The notes under the pieces are model-generated. The model had not been told where the DNA came from. It did no database searches and worked only from the letters and a program-made list of their open reading frames with translations. DNA of 43,188 nt from Clostridia bacterium (GTDB taxonomy: Bacteria > Bacillota > Peptococcia > DRI-13 > SM3-B62), in contig JAHDSQ010000035.1 of the NCBI GenBank assembly GCA_018432615.1, positions 1 through 43,188 of the forward strand, given 5' to 3'. The position numbers and the translations under genes are program-made. Of this stretch, positions 36,907 to 43,188 are shown piece after piece. The number at the start of each line of letters is the position of its first letter. Position 1 is the stretch's first letter.

Positions 36907-38001
36907 ATGAAAAAAATGCTTTGTTTGTTTTTAGTTGTTATGATGGTGGCATTGCTTGGCACCGGCTGCGGAGGGCAGGAAAGTACCCCCGCCGAACAGG
37001 ATTCGACCGTGAAGGTTGGCTTTGTCTATGTGGGTCCGGTAGGTGATGGGGGATGGACCGATGCTCACAATGAGGGTAAACTGTACATGGAAGAACAACT
37101 GCAGGTTGAAACGGTAATCAAGGAAAACGTTCCTGAAGGTCCGGAATGTGAAAAGGTCATCAATGATATGATCGACCAAGGATGCAACATTATCTTTGCA
37201 ACAAGCTTTGGCTTTATGGATTATGCGGAAAAGGCAGCAAACAATCATCCCGATGTAAAAATCCTTCATTGTTCAGGATATAAGTCATCGGAGAATATGA
37301 ATAATTATTTTGGACGTATGTACGAATCCCGTTATCTATCGGGGATTGTTGCTGGTATGAGGACGGAGGCAAACAAAATCGGTTATGTAGCCGCCTATGA
37401 GATACCGGAAGTCATTCGTGGCCTCAATGCCTTTACTCTCGGGGTGCGTTCTGTCAACCCGGAGGCTGTAGTTAAAGTAAAATGGACCCATACTTGGTAC
37501 GATCCGGCGAAGGAAAAGGAAGCGGCAAAAGCACTTTTGGCTGAGGGTGTTGACGTTATTGCCCAACATCAGGATACCACAGGACCCCAGCAAGCGGCTG
37601 AGGAAAGCGGGGTATGGTCTATTGGCTATAACACGGATATGAGTGAAAGTGCCCCTACGGCATATATGACTTCGCCTATTTGGCATTGGGGCCCCTATTA
37701 TGTTTCCCAGGTTAAAGCAGTTATGGATGGTACTTGGAAATCGGAGGCCTTTTTGGGCAACCTGAAGGATGGAACCGTAGATTTGGTACCTCTTACGGAA
37801 AATGCACCTGAGGGTGCGCAAGAGGCTGTCGAAAAGGCAAAAGCCGAGATTTTATCCGGTGAAAATAAAATTTTCACCGGACCGCTTAAAGATAATACAG
37901 GCGAACTAAGGGTTAAAGAGGGTATTACGATGACAGATGAAGAGTTGTTTGGTACGGAATTCATGTGGTTGGTTGAAGGTGTTGAAGGAAAAGTCGAATA
38001 G
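36907..38001 (+). CDS. BMP-family ABC transporter lipoprotein (purine/nucleoside binding)
   Basis: Extracellular substrate-binding lipoprotein of the BMP/PnrA family. 364 aa. It has a lipoprotein signal peptide (CLFLVVMMVALLGTGC) with the lipidated cysteine at residue 21. The mature part begins VKVGFVYVGPVGDGGWTDAH, and YVAAYEIPEVIRGLNAF is another family mark. BMP proteins of this type bind purine nucleosides (PnrA, TmpC, BmpA), and the neighbouring xpt agrees with purines; the exact ligand is not shown. First transport gene of a four-gene uptake operon. Confidence 0.9.
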   Translation: MKKMLCLFLVVMMVALLGTGCGGQESTPAEQDSTVKVGFVYVGPVGDGGWTDAHNEGKLYMEEQLQVETVIKENVPEGPECEKVINDMIDQGCNIIFATSFGFMDYAEKAANNHPDVKILHCSGYKSSENMNNYFGRMYESRYLSGIVAGMRTEANKIGYVAAYEIPEVIRGLNAFTLGVRSVNPEAVVKVKWTHTWYDPAKEKEAAKALLAEGVDVIAQHQDTTGPQQAAEESGVWSIGYNTDMSESAPTAYMTSPIWHWGPYYVSQVKAVMDGTWKSEAFLGNLKDGTVDLVPLTENAPEGAQEAVEKAKAEILSGENKIFTGPLKDNTGELRVKEGITMTDEELFGTEFMWLVEGVEGKVE

Positions 38002-38016
38002 TTGTGAGAGGTTAGC

Positions 38017-39531
38017 ATGATGGCAGATATAGCAATGGAAGGTATCACCAAAACCTTCGGAAAAGTTGTTGCCAATAAGAATATAGACTTGCAAGTAAAA
38101 TATGGTGAGATTCATGCCCTCTTGGGTGAAAACGGGGCAGGGAAAAGCACCCTTGTTAATGTGCTGTCAGGGATTTATATCCCTGACAGCGGTTCTGTTT
38201 ATATTGACGGAAAAGAAACCAGGTTGAACTCTCCCAGAATAGCTGCTGAAGTGGGAATTGGTATGATCCATCAACACTTTAAATTAGTGGAGAATATGAA
38301 TGCCAGAGAAAACATTCTCCTGGGGAATAAAAAGGGCTTACTCTTACAAAAGGAGAAATTGAACGGTGAGATTGTTGCTCTTTCGGAAAGATTCGGTTTA
38401 AAAATAAATCCCGACCAAAAAGTTTACGACATGACGGTGGGAGAGAAACAAAAGCTGGAAATCATGAAGGTTTTATTTCGAGGGGCCAATATCCTGATCT
38501 TAGATGAACCGACAGCCGTGTTGACGCCCCAGGAGACCGAGAACCTGTTTGAAATAATACAAAAAATGAAAGATGAGGGCTGTGCCGTAATTTTTATCAC
38601 CCATAAAATGAATGAAGTCATGATGATTGCCGATAGGATTACGGTTTTGCGTAAAGGGGAAACGGTTAAAACATTAACAAAAGAAGAGACAAGCCCTCAA
38701 GAGTTAGCGGAATTAATGGTCGGTCATAAGGTGGATCTTTCTATAAAAAGGCCTAAGACCGAAAAGGGACGGGTGCTGCTGGAGGTAAAGGATTTGCAGG
38801 CTGTTAACGAAGAGGGGATAAAAACCCTGCGCGGCATAAGCTTTAAGCTTGCTACCCGAGAAATATTGGGAGTTGCCGGGTTGGCCGGAAACGGGCAGAA
38901 GGAATTATGTGAGGCACTGGCAGGTCTGTATCCGATAACAGGTGGTTCGATCGAATATTTAGGAGAGAGTCTCGTCGGAAAATCCCCCCGGGAGATTAGC
39001 TCTTTGGGCATTAGCATGAGTTTTGTTCCGGAAGACAGGTTGGGGATGGGGCTGGTTGCTGCGATGGATATGGTTGATAATTTTATTTTGAAGGATTATT
39101 ACAAACAAAAGGGTATGTTTGTGGATCGAAAACAGGCTCGGGAGAAAGCCCGTCAAGCTATCAAAAAGCTGGACATCAGCACTCCCGGTATAAATAATTC
39201 CATTCGGGAACTTTCAGGGGGCAACATACAAAAAGTTCTGCTGGCAAGAGAACTTAATTCAAATCCTAGCTTGCTAATAACGGCTTATCCGGTCAGGGGT
39301 CTTGATATTAATGTCAGTTACAAGATCTATGACTTGATAAACGAGGAAAAAGAAAAAGGCGTCGCCATATTATACGTAGGTGAAGACCTTGATGTTTTAT
39401 TGGAACTGTGCGACCGGATAATGGTACTCTGCCATGGTGAAGTTATGGGTATTTTGGATGCCGACAAGGCCGGCAAAGAAGAACTAGGCTTGTTGATGTC
39501 GGGAGAAAAGACCGATAAGTTAGGGGATTGA
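38017..39531 (+). CDS. Nucleoside-type ABC transporter ATP-binding protein (double domain)
   Basis: A 504-aa protein with two fused ABC domains, like NupO/YufO of nucleoside importers. The first has Walker A GENGAGKST, a variant signature TVGEKQKLEIMK and Walker B ILILDEPTAVLTP. The second has a degenerate P-loop (GLAGNGQKEL), a good signature RELSGGNIQKVLLARE, and an altered Walker B (LLITAYPVRGLD) without the catalytic Glu. One intact and one degenerate site is normal in this family. ATG 38017 follows the BMP gene by 15 nt; the first permease begins 4 nt after the stop. Confidence 0.93.
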   Translation: MMADIAMEGITKTFGKVVANKNIDLQVKYGEIHALLGENGAGKSTLVNVLSGIYIPDSGSVYIDGKETRLNSPRIAAEVGIGMIHQHFKLVENMNARENILLGNKKGLLLQKEKLNGEIVALSERFGLKINPDQKVYDMTVGEKQKLEIMKVLFRGANILILDEPTAVLTPQETENLFEIIQKMKDEGCAVIFITHKMNEVMMIADRITVLRKGETVKTLTKEETSPQELAELMVGHKVDLSIKRPKTEKGRVLLEVKDLQAVNEEGIKTLRGISFKLATREILGVAGLAGNGQKELCEALAGLYPITGGSIEYLGESLVGKSPREISSLGISMSFVPEDRLGMGLVAAMDMVDNFILKDYYKQKGMFVDRKQAREKARQAIKKLDISTPGINNSIRELSGGNIQKVLLARELNSNPSLLITAYPVRGLDINVSYKIYDLINEEKEKGVAILYVGEDLDVLLELCDRIMVLCHGEVMGILDADKAGKEELGLLMSGEKTDKLGD

Positions 39532-39535
39532 TCAA

Positions 39536-40585
39536 GTGTTTAGATTAGTTAAGCGCAGTGAAATATCCAGAAAAAAAAGCATAGTTATCCGATTACTGGC
39601 TATTCTTTTAGCGTTTACAGCAGCAGGTATATTATTATTGACTCTTGATTTGAATCCCTTGGAAGTTTATGCTTCCATGATTAAAGGGGCCTTTGGCTCA
39701 GCCTACCGTGTGCGGGAAGTAGTCATCAAGACTGTTCCTTTGGTCATTACTTCTTTAGGGATAGCCATTGCCTTTAAGATGTTGTTTTGGAACATTGGGG
39801 CAGATGGGCAAATACTTATGGGTGCCTTTGCCGCAAGTTATGTGGCCTTAAATTACGGTGATCTTCCGCGGTTCCTACTACTTCTGTTGATGTTTGTGGC
39901 CGGGGCCTTAGGCGGCGGGTTGTGGGCCCTGATTCCAGGGTTTTTTAGAGCTCAGTGGAGAACAAATGAAACAATAATAACCTTGATGATGAACTACGTG
40001 GCCCTCAAGTGGATTACTTATTTGCAATATGGTCCATGGAAGGATCCACAAGCCATGGGGTTTCCCAAAATACCTAATTTCACGGCCAACGCTGTTTTAC
40101 CAAAACTTTTTGGAGTCCATGTCGGTTGGCTCATCATGCTGTTGTTGATCGTAATCATACATGTTTTCTTGAATCATACGAAAAAGGGTTATGAAATTGC
40201 CGTGTTAGGGGAAAGTGAAAATACGGCTTTGTATGCGGGTATGAATGTTAAAAACACAATTGTTTCCGCCATTTTTTTAAGTGGTGCATTATGCGGAATA
40301 GCGGGAATGATTGAGGCTTCGGCGGTCAGTAATACGCTTTCGGTAGAGGTCTCGGGAGGGGTGGGGTATACCGCGATTATCACGACATGGTTGGGGGCCT
40401 TAAAGCCCTTGGTTATCCTTTTGGTCTCCCTGTTGTTTGCTGCTTTACTGCAAGGAGGCTCATTCATTCAAACAGCTCATGGCATACCGGAATCAACAGC
40501 CTTATTGTTGCAAGGCATGATACTGTTTTTTGTCTTGGGCAGTGAATTTTTTATTCGCTATCGAGTTATACTGCGCAAAGAGTAA
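39536..40585 (+). CDS. Nucleoside-type ABC transporter permease (NupP-like)
   Basis: A 349-aa integral membrane permease of the BPD_transp_2 (branched-chain/ribose/nucleoside) superfamily. A basic N terminus is followed by about eight to ten membrane helices. Marks include FWNIGADGQILMGAFAASYV and RTNETIITLMMNYVALKWI, the conserved coupling region of nucleoside permeases, and GYEIAVLGESENTALYAGM. GTG start at 39536 with AGGGGAT upstream. It pairs with the next gene as a heterodimeric channel. Confidence 0.92.
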   Translation: MFRLVKRSEISRKKSIVIRLLAILLAFTAAGILLLTLDLNPLEVYASMIKGAFGSAYRVREVVIKTVPLVITSLGIAIAFKMLFWNIGADGQILMGAFAASYVALNYGDLPRFLLLLLMFVAGALGGGLWALIPGFFRAQWRTNETIITLMMNYVALKWITYLQYGPWKDPQAMGFPKIPNFTANAVLPKLFGVHVGWLIMLLLIVIIHVFLNHTKKGYEIAVLGESENTALYAGMNVKNTIVSAIFLSGALCGIAGMIEASAVSNTLSVEVSGGVGYTAIITTWLGALKPLVILLVSLLFAALLQGGSFIQTAHGIPESTALLLQGMILFFVLGSEFFIRYRVILRKE

Positions 40586-40613
40586 GCAATTATGAAAGAA
40601 AGGGGCAGGAGAA

Positions 40614-41552
40614 GTGACAAATGTGACTGTTTCTTTCCTTGCTGCGGCAGTGGTTGCCGGGACACCGTTGCTTTTTGCTACATTGGGAGAAATAATTACC
40701 GAAAAGGCCGGTAACCTCAATCTGGGCGTAGAAGGTATGATGCTAATGGGGGCTGTTTCCGGGTTTTACGTCGGGGTTACCACTAATCAACCATTGTTGG
40801 CTTTAGCTGCTGCCTTTTTAGCCGGTGCCGGCGGGGCTTTAATCTTTGCCGTGTTAACGATAAGCTTACGGGCCAATCAAGTTGTTTCGGGACTAGCCCT
40901 GACTATTTTCGGCACGGGATTTTCCGGGTTTATTGGTCAGAAACTGATTGGACAAGTAGTTCCGAATAATTTAAAGGCATTTTTTAAGCCTTTTCCGTTT
41001 CCGCTATTGAATAGAATACCGATCCTGGGGGAGGTGCTTTTTTCACAGGATATGTTTGTTTATTTGGGCTATGCGGCGGCAATTGTTATAGGTGTATATC
41101 TCTACAAAACACGGTTAGGTATGAATCTTAGGGCTGTCGGTGAAAATCCTGCGGCAGCTGACGCAGCTGGTATAAATATCACTCTTAATAAATACTTGCA
41201 TGTTCTTTTGGGCGGTGCTTTGTGCGGCCTGGGAGGGGCATATTTATCTTTGGTATATGTGCCGGCTTGGCAGGAGAATGTGATCGCGGGACGAGGTTGG
41301 ATTGCCGTGGCCTTGGTAATATTTGCTGCTTGGAACCCGTATAAAGCTGTAATCGGCGCATTTTTATTCGGTGGTTTGGACATCATAGGTTTTCGAATAC
41401 AGGGAACAGGCTTTCCGGTATCCTTGTATTTTGTTGATATGCTGCCCTATCTTGCCACCATCGTTATCTTGGTAATAACATCAATGAAAAAATCCAGAGA
41501 AAACGTGCCACCAAAAGGGCTAGGGGTGTCATATTTTCGTGAAGAACGGTAA
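40614..41552 (+). CDS. Nucleoside-type ABC transporter permease (NupQ-like)
   Basis: A 312-aa second permease of the same superfamily. Marks are ITEKAGNLNLGVEGMMLMG near the start and LRAVGENPAAADAAGINITL for the coupling loop; about eight membrane helices. GTG start at 40614 with AGGAGAA upstream. With the BMP protein, the ATPase and the first permease it completes an importer; xpt at the operon head suggests purine bases or nucleosides as substrates. Confidence 0.92.
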   Translation: MTNVTVSFLAAAVVAGTPLLFATLGEIITEKAGNLNLGVEGMMLMGAVSGFYVGVTTNQPLLALAAAFLAGAGGALIFAVLTISLRANQVVSGLALTIFGTGFSGFIGQKLIGQVVPNNLKAFFKPFPFPLLNRIPILGEVLFSQDMFVYLGYAAAIVIGVYLYKTRLGMNLRAVGENPAAADAAGINITLNKYLHVLLGGALCGLGGAYLSLVYVPAWQENVIAGRGWIAVALVIFAAWNPYKAVIGAFLFGGLDIIGFRIQGTGFPVSLYFVDMLPYLATIVILVITSMKKSRENVPPKGLGVSYFREER

Positions 41553-41608
41553 GCTTTTTGTAGTTTTGTGATAGGGCAAGGAAGGTGTTGAGGAAAGGGG
41601 TTATTATT

Positions 41609-42460
41609 GTGGTAGTGAAAGTAATCACCGACAGCACGGCGTATTTTCCTGAAGAAGTTAAAAGGGGGCATTGTCTGACGATAGTCCCTTTAAGTGTTAT
41701 CTTTCCGGACGTTTCCTACAAAGAAACTGAAATAAGTAACTCCGAATTTTATGCAAAAATGGCTCGAAGCCCTAAGATACCTACATCTTCCCAACCCTCT
41801 CCAACGAACTTTTATGAGGTGTTTTTAAGGAATGTGGAAGAAGGGCACGAAACAGCTGCCACCTTTATTTCAAGTGAATTAAGCGGAACATATCATTCTG
41901 CCCAAACAGCCCGCAAGATGGTTTTGGAAAAGCATCCCCAGGCCAGAATCGAGATTGTTGATTCCCGGGCGACGGCAATGCAGCTAGGGTACATCGTTCT
42001 TGCTGCAGCCAGGGCTGCGGAGCAAGGAGCTTCCTTGGACGAGGTCGCAGAGGTAATCAGGGAAACCATAGATCGCAGCAGGCTTTACTTTGTCCCGAAA
42101 ACATTAGAATATTTAAAAAAAGGTGGCAGGATCGGTGGGGCGGCAGCCTTAATGGGAACATTATTACAGGTGAAACCTATCCTAACATTGCGTGAAGGTA
42201 TGGTTGCAGTTCACGATAAGGTTAGGACAACAGAGAAGGCTTTGAACACAATGCTTTCCATCTATGAAGAGGATGCGGCAAAATACGGGGTCAGGGGAAC
42301 GTCAATCCACCATATTGATTGTTTTTCCGAAGCTGAAAAGATCAAGGAAGTCTGTAGAGCTAAGATCCATAAGGAAATTAGCATCAGTGCGATTGGACCT
42401 GTTATCGGATTGCACGTCGGACCCGGAACATTGGGAATTGCTTATGTGTTAGACAATTGA
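41609..42460 (+). CDS. DegV family fatty-acid-binding protein
   Basis: A 283-aa DegV/FakB-type protein. FakB proteins present bound fatty acids to the kinase FakA. The start VKVITDSTAYFPEE, the lipid-pocket loop IPTSSQPSPTNFYEVF, SSELSGTYHSAQTA and FVPKTLEYLKKGGRIGGAAA are family marks. I start at GTG 41609 (AAAGGGG 8 nt upstream); GTG 41585 would add eight untypical residues. No fakA is nearby. A bidirectional terminator follows. Confidence 0.9.
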   Translation: MVVKVITDSTAYFPEEVKRGHCLTIVPLSVIFPDVSYKETEISNSEFYAKMARSPKIPTSSQPSPTNFYEVFLRNVEEGHETAATFISSELSGTYHSAQTARKMVLEKHPQARIEIVDSRATAMQLGYIVLAAARAAEQGASLDEVAEVIRETIDRSRLYFVPKTLEYLKKGGRIGGAAALMGTLLQVKPILTLREGMVAVHDKVRTTEKALNTMLSIYEEDAAKYGVRGTSIHHIDCFSEAEKIKEVCRAKIHKEISISAIGPVIGLHVGPGTLGIAYVLDN

Positions 42461-42474
42461 CAATCGCAAAACAG

Positions 42475-42501
42475 AAAAAAACCGGGATTACCCGGTTTTT
42501 T
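42475..42501. terminator. Bidirectional terminator between degV and the ECF gene
   Basis: AAAAAACCGGG pairs with CCCGGTTTTTT around a 4-nt loop. It serves degV on the plus strand and the convergent ECF gene on the minus strand, whose stop codon lies in the hairpin. Confidence 0.85.
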
Positions 42502-42991
42502 CTGAGGAAGTAAATTTCGGTATCATGTAACCGATGATTCCATATAGGGATAGGGCAATAAGACTGTCAACGCCGTGGTGCAGAGCAGTTCCAATTCCTA
42601 CAGCTACACCTGCTTTCTGCAACGTAAAACCGAAAGGCAATACGATCAACGCCTCGGAAAGGGCGTGAATCGGCATCGTGGCGAGCAGGGTGGCTTTAAA
42701 GGAATAACCGCGCCTAATCATCAAAGCCCCAAATACGGCAAAAATGACGTGCATTCCGGCACGTGCCCCGATGACCGGCCCCAGCTTGATAAGAAAGCCG
42801 AGAGCAGAACCTGCGGCAACCATCAGAGCAACCAGCGGACTGATCAGCATTGAAAACATTACCGGAACATGGGATGCCAGCGTAGCACTAAAGGGAGGGA
42901 TAGTAACCCCTAAAGTACCACCAAAAGCAAGTGGAATAATGAGTGCTAGGGATGTAAGCAACCCACCCCATACAATTTCTTTAACATTCAT
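42488..42991 (-). CDS. ECF transporter S component (possibly niacin type)
   Basis: A 167-aa, very hydrophobic protein with about five to six membrane helices, the size of substrate-capture subunits of energy-coupling factor importers. Marks are KEIVWGGLLTSLALIIPLAF at the N terminus, IPPFSATLASHVPVMFSMLI, LGFLIKLGPVIGARAGMHVI and IHALSEALIVLPFG. The shared energising module (EcfAA'T) is not here and would be encoded elsewhere. I suspect a vitamin such as niacin from resemblance to NiaX-like proteins and the upstream operator, but this is not secure. ATG start with AGAGGTGAACCGTC upstream. Confidence 0.75.
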   Translation of the reverse strand: MNVKEIVWGGLLTSLALIIPLAFGGTLGVTIPPFSATLASHVPVMFSMLISPLVALMVAAGSALGFLIKLGPVIGARAGMHVIFAVFGALMIRRGYSFKATLLATMPIHALSEALIVLPFGFTLQKAGVAVGIGTALHHGVDSLIALSLYGIIGYMIPKFTSSEKTG

Positions 42992-43014
42992 GACGGTTCA
43001 CCTCTTAGCAAAGT

Positions 43015-43038
43015 TTACACCTGACAAGACAGGTGTAA
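43015..43038. promoter_or_regulatory. Operator-like palindrome at the ECF gene start site
   Basis: TTACACCTG and CAGGTGTAA are perfect 9-bp arms with a 6-nt centre. It begins 8 bp after the -10, so it covers the expected transcription start. It probably binds a dimeric repressor; a NiaR-like regulator is one guess. Confidence 0.75.
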
Positions 43039-43046
43039 TTGTGAAT

Positions 43047-43075
43047 ATTATATAGCCGTGCCAAGAGGATGTCAA
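43047..43075 (-). promoter_or_regulatory. Perfect consensus promoter of the ECF gene
   Basis: Minus-strand TTGACA (43070-43075), 17-bp spacer, TATAAT (43047-43052). Both hexamers are exact. Confidence 0.9.
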
Positions 43076-43103
43076 GCGTGTTTTTATGTCGTTGTGTTTA
43101 TTT

Positions 43104-43167
43104 AATGACACTGGCTTGTTAAGAATGAATAAACAATCAAATCTGTTCTTAACAAGCCAGTATCATT
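43104..43167. repeat. Long inverted repeat at the window end
   Basis: Two 22-bp arms (43104-43125 and 43146-43167) are complementary except for one position, separated by a 20-nt AT-rich loop. The arm core is ACTGGCTTGTTAAGAA. No T run or reading frame is attached. It may be a MITE-like or REP-like element, a protein-binding hairpin, or belong to a gene beyond the window. Confidence 0.8.
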
Positions 43168-43188
43168 TAACCATATTTCCTAAATCCA

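Noticed and set aside
38017-39531. Degenerate second ABC domain as a damaged gene
   Set aside because: Loss of the second Walker motifs is normal in the double-domain nucleoside/sugar importer ATPases; the frame is intact.

Overview
This window is the replication-origin region of a low-to-moderate-GC Gram-positive chromosome, almost certainly an anaerobic, endospore-forming member of the class Clostridia. The gene order around dnaA (recF-dnaN-dnaA | rpmH-rnpA-yidD-yidC-jag-mnmE-mnmG-rsmG-noc-parA-parB), a serine T-box, AGGAGG-type ribosome binding sites with many GTG/TTG starts, a YyaC-type sporulation gene, an NADH-linked [FeFe]-hydrogenase and a selenocysteine system all point that way. I cannot name the genus.

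Layout. Positions 1-1080 hold no intact gene, only two decayed fragments on the minus strand. From 1083 to 15015 everything is on the minus strand and runs away from the origin: tRNA-Ser(UGA), serS, T-box-controlled serA, ackA, gyrA, a lone receiver-domain regulator, gyrB, remB, recF, dnaN and dnaA. The origin looks bipartite. One DnaA-box cluster lies upstream of dnaA (15051-15083). A second, with a Bacillus-like GC-rich patch followed by DnaA-trio repeats, lies between dnaA and dnaN (13491-13676). From 15194 rightward genes are on the plus strand: rpmH, rnpA, yidD, yidC, jag, mnmE, mnmG, rsmG, noc, two consensus parS sites, parA and parB. Both arms are therefore co-oriented with replication.

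Further right (24.4-29.1 kb) is an operon for an electron-bifurcating-type [FeFe]-hydrogenase, preceded by a good candidate Rex (NADH sensor) operator. It is followed by an M23 peptidase/bactofilin pair, a convergent yyaC, selB with tRNA-Sec, a Nudix hydrolase, amt-glnK, and a purine salvage/uptake operon (xpt, BMP lipoprotein, ABC ATPase, two permeases). The window ends with degV and a minus-strand ECF S-component gene driven by a perfect consensus promoter with an operator-like palindrome at its start site.

The most interesting points: (i) the first ParB-like protein carries the four residues that define Noc rather than ParB specificity, and a perfect 14-bp Noc-binding palindrome lies inside selB; (ii) a parS site is embedded in a 30-bp palindrome that looks like an intrinsic terminator of the upstream operon; (iii) a candidate Rex operator overlaps the proposed hydrogenase promoter; (iv) a strong ribosome binding site upstream of yidC serves a short overlapping reading frame rather than yidC itself; (v) terminators sit inside the leaders of amt and xpt without a recognisable riboswitch; and (vi) a strong repressible promoter precedes the ECF transporter gene. 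No complete novel system was recognised; most genes belong to well-known families.
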